A program made the translations under genes and the position numbers. Below, one piece after another: positions 11,790-25,344 of a DNA stretch of 64,000 nucleotides (positions are counted from its first letter, which is position 1; every line of letters starts with the position of its first letter). The notes below the pieces were generated by a model. It had not been told where the DNA came from. It ran no database searches and saw only the letters and a program-made list of their open reading frames with translations. Source of the stretch: Spirogloea muscicola (lineage: Eukaryota; Streptophyta; Zygnematophyceae; Spirogloeales; Spirogloeaceae); NCBI GenBank assembly GCA_009602725.1, contig WELB01000248.1, forward strand, positions 122,638-186,637. Direction: 5' to 3'.

Positions 11790-12078
11790 CAGGCCTTAGT
11801 TGCATACTATAGAATGCGGCTCTCGCTTTGTTTGCTGCGCTCGCAAGCCTTGGCTCTTCATCAACGTGCAGGGCGCGCTCTAAGTCGGGCCTCCGGCTTT
11901 CGTGGCGGCGCTCCAGCTCCCCAAGTTAGCTTGTCCGATTTGTTTGTGCTCTCCCGTGGGAACTAATGTCACCTTAGGCACCTTAGTTTAGGTCTCTATA
12001 TTATGTAGCCTTGTTTACTTTGCACTCGCCTCTGCTTGAACTGTGTATTGGCTTGAATTGGCCTCCCTTTTCATATCA
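11790..12078 (+). mobile_element. LINE 3' fragment with shared 3' end
   Basis: The reading frame ends at 11,966 and contains YYRMRLSLCL and HQRAGRALSRASGF, a diverged version of the LINE C-terminus. It is followed by the same 3' tail as 10,806-10,895 (TTAGGTCTCTATATTATGTAGC to TTGGCTTGAATTGGCC in outline). The intervening 11,061-11,790 shows only repeat-like DNA and no credible gene. Confidence 0.7.
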
Positions 12079-12185
12079 TGCGCCGCGCCCCGCGCGCCTT
12101 TCTCTCTTCACCGGCACGCCCAATCAGTCTCTCCCTCTTCTACTTCTAGAAAGCGGCCGTAAAAGGCGAATCGCGCTTCCAAGTT

Positions 12186-12552
12186 GACTGGTGGCTGTGT
12201 AAACGCCAGCCAGGTGCATACGGAGGGTGTTCGTGACCATGTAGCGGAGAAATGCGCGGGCGTAGCGAATCCTCCCTGGCCCCTTCCCCGGCCCCTTCAC
12301 TCTCTCGTCTGGGCTGGCCTCTCCCAGCCACCGCCGTCTCCTAGAAGCGTCTTCCTTCTTCCTTGTCCCCACTATTGGCTCCAGCAGCCGCACAGGGCCC
12401 CCTCGCTCTCTCCCCCTCTCCCTCTGCCCTTCCGTGGCTCGCCCCTCCCGCTCCCTTTCCCGCTTCTCAGAGAGTCCCGCGGCGCTCGGCCCTCGGCTCG
12501 GATGCGCCTGGCTCTTGCCTTCACATCTGCTTGCCCATCCGGCTACCTGCAG
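12186..12552 (+). promoter_or_regulatory. Upstream module of Cys-rich gene copy 2
   Basis: Near-identical to 1,475-1,841, without the poly(A) and gap. The match begins just after a LINE 3' tail (ending about 12,078), suggesting the module travels as a unit with transposon debris. Confidence 0.5.
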
Positions 12553-13992
12553 ATGGGGACATTCAGTCTGGCTTGCAAAGCTCGGCGGCTGCGCTTCCGT
12601 TACCTCGTGCTGCTTGCCGCTGTCGGACTTTTCAGCTGCAGCCATGTCGAGGCTGTCAAGGAGGAGCTCGAGTACGCCATTCTCAGCGACGAGACGGGGG
12701 AGATGTTCCACGCCAAGGGGCTGCCAGTTGGCACGACGACCAACAGCGACGACTGCATCCTAGTGCATCACACAGGCTGCACTTCGAGGGCAAGGTGAGT
12801 GGACGAAGTGCCCACTTAGGTTTAGTGTTTAAGGTTCATGCTCTGAGGTGGCCGTCTCTTCTATGTCGGTCCCTTCTACTCAGTGCATCCCAGAACACAG
12901 GCAAATCTGCGCAGATCAGCAGAGGTGGGCATCTCGTGCAAGCCTTCAGGAACGCGGTCCCTGGAATTGACTATCTCCTTCTTGATGCGGCAGATGGGGC
13001 TGTGTGACGTGTGAGGCAGGAGATATGTTACGGCTGATCGCTTCACCAGCTGCCATGTCAATTTCGAGCCCGTGGAAGGAGCATCCTTAGTCCATAGACT
13101 TGTCAGGCTCTTAACCACATGACAGAGGGCGTCTTCAAGCTTGTGGATACTGGCTACTACCCCAGGCTCTTTCCAACAGCGCTACGCAAGTGCACCTGGC
13201 CTCATAGGCGCGTCCCTTCACTCCGGCTTAGCACACAAAAGTCTGTAATGATACCCAAGAGCGTTATGAAGGGCTTCAACGTGAGAGGCGACTGGCAGGT
13301 GACGACTCCACGTGCTCAAATAATGGCTGCACAAACAAGCCGTGCAGCGGTGCTCCTGGCGGATCTGCAGGCAGTTGTGGCTGCGAAGGCGACTGCACCC
13401 CTTCCTGTAAGATACTCCTCGATTCATTTTTGTCAATTCCCAGATTAGTCATACATAGTCATACATGCATTTGAAGTGTTGTGTTGAGTCCAAAGCATGG
13501 GGTCAGCCCTGGATCGGCCTGCACGTCTCACGAGTACTGCAATCGTCCAAACAGGAGTACTTATTCACGTCTAAAATGAAGTTATTTTATTAGCACCATC
13601 TATATCGTCAATGCTTGCAAATCAACTTTCGCTACCTGCAGTGTGATTACGGGATGATGACCATGGCTCCTACTTGTTGCTGCTACTTTCTGGCAGGCGG
13701 GTGCAATTGTCAAGATATAGGGACCAATGGCATCACCGACTGCCAGTGTGTATCAACAGCTTCCAGCAACGGCATTAAGGCTATGAGCTCTTCATCGCGT
13801 TGTTGCAAGGAGAGGTGCTATTACTCTCAGGCGATAACGTGCGATGGTACTAGCGCACTTGCTTGTTGCTGGTCGGCTGATGGATTGAAGAAGGATTGCT
13901 CAAGGTGCACGGCTAAAGATGCTGGTAAACCTCTGGCAGATTGTATGTGCGATTGCAAGACCCTGTTTTACAGAAGTACTGGTGTCTGCTGA
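12553..13992 (+). pseudogene. Cys-rich family copy 2 (frameshifted, alternative C-terminal module)
   Basis: Inferred exons are 12,553-12,794, 12,994-13,406 and 13,697-13,992. Exon 1 is intact and almost identical to copy 1. Exon 2 carries three separate one-base deletions relative to copy 6: near 13,024 (GAT then ATGTTACGG), near 13,092 and near 13,228. The total is three bases, so the frame is restored at the exon end, but the first shift runs into TAG at about 13,088. Exon 3 is open and has the type-B tail (CCKERCYYSQ, ACCWSADG, STGVC). The signal peptide and tail are still readable, so decay is recent. Correct protein production is unlikely. Confidence 0.75.
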
Positions 13993-14066
13993 ACCCCCCA
14001 GCCGCTTCTAAAGGCTCAAACTTGAGCGCACATTGCTGAAGATGATATCTCAGTAGTACGGCTAAG
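13993..14066 (+). other. Spacer after copy 2, shared with copy 6
   Basis: CAGCCGCTTCTAAAGGCTCAA and following DNA match 61,273-61,348 closely, so the duplication that made copies 2 and 6 extends past their stop codons to about 14,260 / 61,560. Confidence 0.6.
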
Positions 14067-15620
14067 ATGACGCCATTAGCAATGCTCGTGCCATTGCTGG
14101 TGCTTGCATACAGAGTCAGAGCGGACATACAGTCGTTTAAGAGGATCTTGAATAGCAACCAATACAATGAGGGGTCTTTTCGCTACTGCGACCACTGCTT
14201 GCAATGCTTTTACGGCATCCACTGGCTTGCTTGCAGGCCGGGATCTAACCCTTGGCCAGGGTGATGCTCTAGTACTGACCGGTGGTTGCGAAACAGACAG
14301 CCCCAATGCGTTTTTCATGGCCAGCGGTGGTTGTACCACAACAATTGACCTGAGCAGTGTCACACCAGGAAATAGCAACCCCAACAACAATCAGATGTAC
14401 ACTTTCACTTGGATAAATAAGGGGGTCCCTTGTAACAGGAGATAATGCAGTAGTGAGAGCCTGCTGCAATAGAGTGCAGAAGCCTGCACCAGCTCTTTGC
14501 GGGCTTATGGCTCTCGAACCCTGCACTTACAGCACGTATTATCCAGTTGGAAATATAGTTATATGCTGGAGCAGCAACATCGCTACATCACAACAATATG
14601 GCTGGACTGCCCCTTATGGAGGCTCCATTGTCGCGGTCTCTGTATCGATTGCTGCAGTTACAGGCTCACGAGGAGCAGCTATTGTAGTAGTAAATCACAT
14701 GAACAAAGGGAGATAATTTGAACACCTCATTTTCACACGGACGGAGGCACAAACCCGTTTCACTCTAGTTACCCTGCTAATGAATATAACTTCATAAATG
14801 GGGACATCAAATCATTCTCTAATCCTATCTAAACTTGGTAAATTGCGTGGCTTGGACAACAATAAGGTACCTTCTATTGGCAATTTAGGAGCCATCTTAG
14901 CATCGTATCGAGCGTACCCAAGCAGACGCTCGAAGACTGATGAAACGATAGATATGTGCTGCTTGTGCTATTGCAGATGATGGAGGTGATGATGTTGTTG
15001 CCAACTCTCCTCTCTTTCTTGAGCATTCGCGCTGTTGTTGCAGCTAAGGCAAGCTATGCAACTATAGGCAGTGTTAATGGCGAGATTACTTTTATGGGGA
15101 ATTATCACAACAACGAGGAGTGCTGGATAGGACCACTGGCAGAACGAGGCGGAGATAGATTATGGCATAACTATAGGTGTAATATAGGTTTAGGCATAGG
15201 TGTAGGTATAATTATAAAGAGAAGCCCACTTAGTACCAAGAAGTGCATTTTGTAGTTGACATGACAGATAGTGACATCTCTTATGCATGATGTGAGCTGG
15301 TTGATCTGAAGACTATCGAGCAGCCGGTCCCTGTTAGGCGTGGAACGTACCATCGACTACTTTGTAATTGGAATGTCTTGCACTATACCTGCAAACATGT
15401 CACAGTTAAGGTCTATATTTCTAGTGGATGTGATGGCCGTAGCCCGATATCGAGCTCAAGAGAGGGGAGGATACTCAAAGGAGGGCTACAACCATCATGC
15501 TGTACTGGGAGTTGCAATCGCGAGTGCACAGACATGGGCCCAAGAACAGATGACCCTTGCCCTTCTGAAATATCATCAAAGTGCACAGGGACATTGAGAG
15601 GCCCCCCCCCTGCAGCCTAA
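14067..15620 (+). other. Candidate exons of one or more secreted proteins
   Basis: Several short open segments look protein-like, but no complete gene model could be built. At 14,067 an ATG begins MTPLAMLVPLLVLAYRVRA, a good signal peptide repeated with two substitutions at 61,349. At 14,237-14,445, after a TTGCTTGCAG acceptor, an open segment has LTGGCETDSPNAFFM and GGCTTTIDL. At 14,490-14,716 there is another (GNIVICWSSNIATS). At 14,956-15,255, after TATTGCAG, a second signal-peptide-like start leads into GEITFMGNYHNNEECW, weakly like the start of a CUB domain. At 15,378-15,620 a Cys-rich segment (SGCDGRSPI, CCTGSCNREC) follows. No clean donor of matching phase was found for the first exon. 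The relative at 61,349-61,560 has in-frame stops. Confidence 0.35.
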
Positions 15621-15715
15621 TCTATGATGACTGGAACTGTGTGACTGATGTATGCCACCCTGTGCTCGTCGTTCATAGATAGAAGTGAGTGTAGTCTGAA
15701 GAGGAGTGCACTCTA

Positions 15716-15907
15716 TTGATTGCTAAAATGGCTCGCTTATTATGCCTTGTGCGCGCACTAGCAGCCTTGGTTTGGTATGCATATGCAACAGTATCTCATC
15801 GTGGAAGCGCCGATCACCAAGTGTGTGCATCAGAGAGCACCATACTAGTGGCAGGTTCTGTGATAAGTAATCAGACACTTGGGCGGCCGCATACTGATCC
15901 GGCATGA
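15716..15907 (+). other. Short signal-peptide-like ORF, unrecognised
   Basis: An open frame of 63 codons starts MIAKMARLLCLVRALAALVW, resembling a signal peptide, then SADHQVCASESTILVAGS. It could be a first exon of a gene, but no splice partner was identified and it ends inside the hairpin at 15,893-15,920. Confidence 0.2.
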
Positions 15908-15920
15908 ATACCGGATCAGT
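15893..15920. repeat. Perfect inverted repeat (10-bp arms, 8-nt loop)
   Basis: ACTGATCCGG, loop CATGAATA, CCGGATCAGT. Arms are perfectly complementary. Role unknown; no T-run follows. Confidence 0.8.
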
Positions 15921-16050
15921 GAGGCAACAAGAGAGAGGCACAGCCCTGCTGCTGCCTGCTGCCTCGGCAGCCCGTCTTCACCGGCTCTTCTATGAGTAGT
16001 CTGTGGCTGCTCCCCTCAGGGGACAGTCCTGGCTTTTGAGAGAGGTGAGT

Positions 16051-16068
16051 CGCCGCCTGTTGGCGGCG
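16051..16068. repeat. Perfect GC hairpin (7-bp arms)
   Basis: CGCCGCC, loop TGTT, GGCGGCG, lying just upstream of the minus-strand duplicated module. No function assigned. Confidence 0.6.
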
Positions 16069-16199
16069 CCTCAGGGCAACGTATCCCGCTGCGTTGTTGA
16101 CTTGGTGCTTTACTGTGTTGGAGGTTCGCTTCTAAATTCCCAGTGAAATAACCCAAGGACCTCTTTTACGAACGCTGACTGTCTCTATTGTACCAGCTT

Positions 16200-18441
<2,242 letters not shown>

Positions 18442-20359
18442 AGGGGGGGGCGGGGCCCTCTCCCCCCTCCCACGGCCCTGCCACTCGCCTGGCAGCGCGG
18501 CTGGGCCCCAGGCGGCCAAGCCGGCTCGTCAAGCCCCGCCGGCCGGCGCGGGCGGCTGCCGGTACAGCTTGTCGCTTGGTGGGGGCCCACGGGCCCGCTT
18601 GGTCGGATGTGCGTGGCAGAAGCCGCTAATCGATTGGCTGAAGATTGCAACCGCTGCCTCCAAGGGGCCAATACGACGAACGCCCAGCAGGCGCGGTCGC
18701 CCGCGCCCGCCGCCCACCCGACATCCCGCGGGCTCGCCGGCCCGAGATCCCGCGGGTTGCTCAAAGTAGATATGTATCATCTGTCTCTGTTAGCAATGTG
18801 ACGGACTTGCTACTGACTGTCAGTCCTGACCTTAAATGCTCGTGCTCCCTCGCCCCTTTCGGACATTGCACATGCCTTCAGGCTGCCCTCTCACAGCCCA
18901 CTTCGAACAGAGCCCCTTTCTCACAGCCATTGCTTTACATCATACCAATTATTTCTCTGTCAGACCTTATTCCCATCTTTTTCTGGGCTTGCCTTCCACA
19001 GTAATCGCCTTACTTTGAAAGACTGAGTCGAGAGCCTTTGAAATATGAACAAAGCCGTCAGCAAGGTGACGACGACCGGGGATGCCCACCATTGAGCCGC
19101 CACTTGACTGGCACCGCCCTGGGGCACGCCGGTCGTGGCGGCGTTCCGGGAGGGGAGGGTATCAGCTGACAAAAGCACCGCCCATGGTGCATGCCTGTCG
19201 TGGGGGGCATGTCGGCCACGCACGCCCGGGCCGGCCATGTGCTCGTCGAGCTTGTAATCTCGCCCACGAGTGGCCCGCCAGCTGCCATCTTGACCTGCAA
19301 CTTGCAGATGCGAGGAGGGAGGAAGCGAGGGCGGGGGAGAGGAGAAGATCACTTTTCCCGTTTTACACAAGAATTTTAGTAGAGGGCCATGGAGAGAGCA
19401 GGAGAGGGGGAGATGGGGGAAGAGGGAAGAAGAGAGAGAAATAGCTCGCCCATTGAAGAAGAGGGGCTAGCAAAGCCAGCCCAGGAAAGAATGGACAGAG
19501 GGAGAAGAGAGGCGGGAGGGCGGGTGTGGCCAAGTGCAAAGCAAGCCAAGTATAGATGGATACACACCACGAGCTGCTAAGCTGACCCCACTAAGTAACA
19601 AGGAGGAGATTGGATTTCGAATGTCGAGTATAGAATCAGAGGTCGCTAGAGGTCACGGATCGCGCCGACAGTGCGGCGAGAAGCATCCGCCCCTAGGCCA
19701 CAATCATTTGGAGTAAAGACTAAGACAGTTACATTCCTCTTCCTTCTATAGAATGGCCGGAAGCCGCAGAAAGCACGAATGAGCTGTCTATGATTCCTGC
19801 AAGTGGGCGCTCAAAAACCTCCGGTCAGCAAGTGAAGATCACAGTCAGTAGAGGGCTGAAAATCGTCGCCCTGTCCGGCAGAAGTGAGAGAAGCAATGGC
19901 AGTGGTAGAGTATCACGTCACTGCGATGGAAATGCTTCCTCCCTGTCGATGCCGGGGCCCCTGGCTTCTGCAAGTTGCACGTCGAGGTGGCCGTGATTGG
20001 GCGGGGCCCCAGGCTCTCGGCGCGATGCCTAGCAGGCCCGGGCGGGCGTGCGGGGAGCTGACACCGCCCCGGTGCCGCCCATAACCGACCCTCCGCGCGG
20101 CACATCCGGGGCCGGGCGCCGGCCTCGAGAGCCCGCCGTGGCAGCTGCGGGCGGCTTGGGCAGCCAGTACTTCACAAGCGTGGACATGCCGATTGATTTG
20201 ATCGGATTGCGCTGATTCCTCTCTCTCTCTTGATTCGAGCGAGATGCCGCGCCCCCGTGCCGCCGACTGCGATTTGTGCGGCTCGCCAAGCATGGCGGCG
20301 GGCGCCGCGGCGCGCGGGCAGGATGAATGCGGCTGCTGATGTAGAACAAGCGGCTGTGG
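18442..20359. other. GC-rich and repeat DNA, no gene seen
   Basis: No reading frame resembles a known protein. It holds a group-A short repeat (19,439-19,500) and, at about 19,890-20,360, GC-rich DNA like that upstream of copies 4 and 5. Long frames across the TC tract are compositional artefacts. Confidence 0.5.
19439..19500 (+). repeat. SINE-like short dispersed repeat (group A)
   Basis: GCTCGCCCATTGAAGAAGAG, then GGGGCTAGCAAAGCCAGCCC hairpin, then AAAGAATGGACA. The same pattern occurs at 32,092-32,160, 32,670-32,745, 50,036-50,095, 50,100-50,165 and 50,998-51,062; in the 32,115 copy the hairpin is a perfect GGGCTGG/CCAGCCC. Confidence 0.55.
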
Positions 20360-20763
20360 TATCCAGCCAGGTGCTTGCAGAGGGTGTTCTGGCTGTATAG
20401 CAGAGAATGCGCGGGCGTGGCGACGCCTCCCTCTCCCACTCCCGCTCCCCTTGCTCTCGTCCGCCTCTTTCACCTTTCCTTTGCCCCACTTTCCAAAAAA
20501 TAAGTTGTTGCCCGAACAAAGTATTGGCTTGATCTGGCCACCCTTTCATGTCATGCGCCCCGCATGCCTCTCTTCCCTTTCTGCTCTTTCGAGGCTCATC
20601 CCTCCCCCTCTGAGTCTCTCTCCCTCTTCTGCAGAGACAGCTATTACCAAATTGACAACAGTGGCTGTGAGAGGCCAAATAAGAGTCCCACGGCGCTCGG
20701 CCCTCGGCTCAGACGCTCCCGGCTCTTGTTTCCACACCTGCTTGCCCATCTAGCTACCTGCAA
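20360..20763 (+). promoter_or_regulatory. Upstream module of Cys-rich gene copy 3
   Basis: AGCGGCTGTGGTATCCAGCC through GCAGAGAATGCGCGGGCG, then the CTCGGCCCTCGGCTCAGACG leader. It is more diverged than the copy 1/copy 2 pair but in the same order. Confidence 0.45.
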
Positions 20764-22388
20764 ATGGGGACATCCAGTCTGGCTTGCGAGGCTCGGCGGC
20801 TGCGCTTCCGTTACCTCGTGCTGCTTGCCAGCGTTGCACCTTTCTGCTGCAGCCATGTCGAGGCTGTCAAGGAGGAGCTCGAGTACGCCAGTCTCAGCGA
20901 CGAGACCGGGGAGAATTATTCACACCAAGGGGCTGCAAGTTGGCATGACGACCAACAGCGACGACTGCATCCTGGTGCATCACACAGGCTGCACTTCGAG
21001 GGCAAGGTGAGTGGACCAAGTGCCCCCTTTGCTACAGCTGTCATGCTTTGAGGTGGCCGTCTCTTCCTACTCAGTGCATCCAGAACACAGGCAAATCTGC
21101 GCAAATCAGCAGACGTGGGCGTATTGTGTAACCCTTCGGAAACGTGGTCCCTGGGATTGACGATGTCCTTGTTGATGCGGCAGATGGCGCTGTGTGATAT
21201 GTGAGGCAGGAGATCACGTGGCGGCTGATCGCTTCACGCGGGCTCGAATTCGAGCCCGTGGAAGGAGCGTCCTTAGTCCGTTAGACTTGTCAGGCTCTTA
21301 ACCACATGACAGAGGGAGTCTCCACGCTTGTGGGTAGTGGCTACAACCCCAAGCTCTATCCAACAGCGCTACGCAAGTGCACCTTGCCTCATGAGCGCGT
21401 CCCTCCACTCCGGGCTCATCGCACAAAACTCTGTAACAATACCCAGGAGCGTTATGAAGGGCTTCATGCCAGAGGCGACTGGCAGGTGGCGGCTCCACGT
21501 GTTCAACGGCTGCCATAACATGCCGTGCAGCGGCGATCCTGGCGGAACAGCAGGCATTTGTGGCTGCAAAGGAGGCTGCACCCCTTCGTGTAAGATACTT
21601 CTCCACCCATTTGTGTCAATACTATTCGGAACAATACACATGCATTTGAAGTGTTGTTGCTTCCTAAAGCATGGAGCCAGTCATGGATACGGCTGCACGG
21701 TACACAAGTACTGCAATCGTCCACACAGGAGTGCTCATTCACGTTCACAGTGGAAGTATAAGCCCTAGCACCATTTAGGTTGTCAATATTTGCACATCAA
21801 CCCGCGATGTGAATACGGGATGAAGACCATAACTCCTGCTTGCTGTTGCCACTTTCTGGCAGGTGGGTGCGCTTGCCAAGACGTGGGGACCAATGGCAAT
21901 ATCGACTGCCAGTGCGTATCAACAGCTTCCAGCAATGGCAATGAGGCCGCAGCCGCAGGTGAACGTTCATCGAAGCAAGACAGTCTAAGTCAATTGTACC
22001 TCCAGGATCATAAGTACTCCTGTGTATGGCTAGACGCGGTCACACTTGCAAAGCGTCTCACAATGCTAGCTGCACAGGAAGCGACGGTCGTGCAGGTGTT
22101 AGCTCCAGTATCCTGCCAATCTTGTCTGCATCCGGTAGATCTGCTGTGCTCTGCCATTGAGCAACTACTGTGGTCCTTGGTAGCAGATCTTCATGAGTTT
22201 GCATTGTTTTGGCAGCTTGTCCAGTCTGTGTGACTGGACATCATGGATGTGACTGAACCGCAGCAACGGGTGGCTACCTCTGCACATGTAACACAAACGG
22301 ATGTAGTGGGTGCTCTGGCGTAGACGGCGGAACAAATGAAGGGAGAAACGTGTGATGTCAGGGCCCTGATTGCGGTCACTGTTTGTGA
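20764..22388 (+). pseudogene. Cys-rich family copy 3 (multiply broken)
   Basis: Inferred exons are 20,764-21,006, 21,184-21,589 and 21,863 onward; the relic of the last type-A exon ends at 22,388. Exon 1 has one extra base (GAGAATTATTCAC for GAGATGTTCCAC), shifting the frame. Exon 2 replaces about 15 bp by a 20-bp perfect palindrome at 21,239-21,258 and is frameshifted. At the end of exon 3 the type-A splice donor (AATGGTAAGG) reads AATGGCAATG, so splicing to the last exon is lost. The relic of that exon also contains stops. The signal peptide and most Cys positions are still visible. Confidence 0.75.
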
Positions 22389-23639
22389 AGTGGTCGATTT
22401 GCAACCGCACGGAAATTGCGAAGCTTGCTGAGTCATATCGATGGAACGAGAAGATACACTAACATGAAGTTGTCAACTTGCCCTGCTTTAGTGGTCGACA
22501 GGCACTTTTAGGTTGCAAAGCTTGATGATGCAAACGGATGGGCTAGAGGATTGACTATCATAAAGGTAGTAAAAATTCGGCTGCTTATACTCCGGGGCGG
22601 CTGTGAAGATCGGCCGAGTGCAATACAAAGAAATTGGGAGTGCAATTTAGGGATGCGGAGCCGTCAGGCTGGGCAACAGGGCCCTCTCAGTACTCCCGTT
22701 GAGGGGCTGCGTTTCATTAAGAGCCTGCCCTTCACGAATAGGATATGACAAGGTCGTAGATGGAACAACTCAACAATAACAGCCTCGGATATTTTGTTTT
22801 TGAAAGCTGCGCATGTGCTTTAACATTTCCGTGTGATTGCCTAAGCAGGCACAATGAGCAAGACTCACATGCAAGATGCTGCGTTCACATGCACATCATT
22901 CTATCAGGTGCAATTGTCAGGTGCCTAAGGGGTTTACAGGATGCACAAAATTTCTAGCACAGTCTAGCAAAGAAATCCACACAAGAAAAGGAGCATACTT
23001 GGTGATCTCTCCTTGCTATCTTCCTGGAAAGCATTGAGCGAGAGGAGAGGGGAAGACGAAGGAAATGGAAGAAGTTCGCGGAAGATGGGGAGATAAGCTT
23101 GATGCATTGCCTACAGGCACAGGAAGTGAAGGACTGCTGATGGGTAACGAATGCTCAAGGACTGACGGCAAATAATGGGAGTGATATTTTTTCAAATACA
23201 GTGCAACGATGAAGACCCAAGGAAAATGGTAGGAGTACAGACAGGAAAAAGGGGGGGAGTTTGAATGTAAGATTAAGAAGGGGGGAGAAAATGGCGGGTG
23301 TACAGAGTGAGTGCATATGAGAAGCTTGATTCAGTTTTCTCGTGAAGTTTCTTAGACAAAAGCATGAATTGACCCTCTAAAGTGAACCTTTCCACAAGAC
23401 CTTATCAATTATTTAGATAGCATAATCTGCATTGAGAATTTCATGTTACAGCAGGATCACTGACCAACCTAGGTGACTCCACATTTCTCCCTTTTAGAAG
23501 TATAGCTGTTCTGGAGCAATTGGAGTACTTGAGAATTTCATGGGACACTGTTACAGCAAGATCATTGACCAACCTTGGTGACTGCATTTTTCCCCCTTTG
23601 GAAGTATAGCTGTTTCGTATCGATTGGAGAACGTGCTTG

Positions 23640-23640
<1 letters not shown>

Positions 23641-23708
<68 letters not shown>

Positions 23709-23840
23709 TGTCTGTCTCTCTGTCTCTGTCTCTGTCTCTGTCTCTCTCTGTCTCGGACTCTGTCTCTGTCTCTAGGAGAGACAGTGAAACGGAGAGACGG
23801 AGAGACGGAGAGACGGAGAGACGGAGAGATAGAGAGATAG
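23641..23840. repeat. Compound microsatellite (TG)n-(TCTG)n-(GGAGAGAC)n
   Basis: (TG)n at 23,641-23,705, TCTG/TCTC runs to about 23,775, then an 8-bp unit GGAGAGAC repeated about five times to 23,830. Confidence 0.9.
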
Positions 23841-23986
23841 CGACATAGCGAGGAACAGAGAGAGAGGGAAGGATTGAGATAGGAAGGCAAGCCAGGACGA
23901 GAGATAGGATAGAACTGTATGAGTAAGGAGAGGGAAAAGGGAGGGCAAGCAAGACAAGCCAGGGGGAGAGAACTGATGGAAGTGCG

Positions 23987-24023
<37 letters not shown>

Positions 24024-24121
24024 NNNNNNNNNNNNNNNNNNNNNNNNNNNNNNNNNNNNNNNNNNNNNNNNNNNNNNNNNNNNNNNNNNNNNNNNNNNNN
24101 NNNNNNNNNNNNNNNNNNNNN
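24024..24121. other. Assembly gap (98 N) between (GA)n and poly(A)
   Basis: Preceded by (GA)n from 23,991 and followed by GCGGCTGAT and about 78 A residues, then a G run. Low-complexity assembly failure. Confidence 0.95.
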
Positions 24122-24128
24122 GCGGCTG

Positions 24129-24216
<88 letters not shown>

Positions 24217-24814
24217 GTTGGGGGGGCCGCAAGGGGGGCGAGGGAGAGGGAAGGGTAGAGAAAGCTAGCCAAGCCAGGGAGAGAGAGGATGTAAGGACAA
24301 GTGGAGGAAGAGGAAGAAGGGAAGGCGCGCGGCGCGCATGGATTGAAAGCATGGCCAACTCAAGCAAGCACTCGAAAAGGCTTTGACATGTTTGACATGC
24401 TGGGAGTGATGCTTCTATCAACCTATTAGCCAAGCGTCCACGGGTGCGAGATACAGACCTCTTGCGGCACCCACTTACCGCAGCCCGCAGGTCGAGTCGG
24501 CGAAGTCTTTTCCGACCGTCAATTCCTTACTGGGCTGGCTTCTCAGCAGAGCCAATTTCTTTCGTTCTTTCCTGAGGGGGCGACCCAGGTGTTGGGACCA
24601 CGCTGGGCTGGGGCAGTTGGTAGGCAGCCGGCAGCCGGGGCCCCCGCGCCCGCCGCCGGCCCGAGATACCGCGCGGGCCGCGCACCTGCCGGCCCGAGAT
24701 CCCGCGGGCTCGCCGGCCCGAGAGTCCGCTGGCCCCGTATCGCGCCGACAGTGCGGCAGGACGTGCCCGCCCTTGGCCCAAGCTACTCCCACTAATTCCT
24801 CTTCCGTGCAAGCG

Positions 24815-24900
24815 GCCTTTGTTGACCCACATCGCTGGCCACGCAGTAGGTAGAGTAGAGCAGAAGATATTAGAGCACTACTTCGACTACCGATCCCCAC
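24815..24900 (+). mobile_element. Fragment of a LINE endonuclease domain
   Basis: Encodes THIAGHAVGRVEQKILEHY, matching THIAGHAVGRAEQRKLQHY in the minus-strand remnant near 51,885-51,945. The homology spans less than 100 bp. Confidence 0.6.
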
Positions 24901-25344
24901 TGGGCAACAGTACTTCCGCGGCCTCGCCGGGACAGATGGAAACACGGCGGGTCTCAGCAGGCCGGTCATTAGTCATGCGCGTTTCACCGTGCAAGCCCTG
25001 GAATAAGTATAACCTTCATGTTAGCCACAGAAATTTAGAAATATTGGAATGTTTTGAAAATCAATCCAAGTATGTTATATTCGCGTGGAATTGTAAATGA
25101 GCGCTCTGTAGAACAAAGTAATACAGGGCTTGCATGTAAGGCAATGGCTGTAAGAGGCCATCCCAATGTAATGTACAAGGTCTGAAAGGGCCGGAAGTTG
25201 CAGAAAGCACAAAACAACTTTCCACAACTCCTGCGAGTGGGCGCTCAATAAATCTCTGGTCAGCAAGTGAAGATCAGAATGACTAGAGGGCGGAAAAACG
25301 TCGCCAATGCCAAGGACCGAGGGGGCCAAAAGCGCTTTCTCAAG

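Larger units (their letters stand above)
22389..25340. other. Downstream conserved DNA, microsatellites and repeats; no gene seen
   Basis: 22,389-23,350 resembles 4,199-5,290 (copy 1 downstream DNA). Beyond it lie a direct repeat (TTGGTGACT / TAGGTGACT units near 23,455 and 23,570), microsatellites, the second gap, a poly(A), and a transposon fragment at 24,815-24,900. Open frames here are driven by simple repeats. Confidence 0.5.

Noticed and set aside
23441-24433. 330-aa minus-strand ORF
   Set aside because: Made of microsatellite, N and poly(T); no domain.
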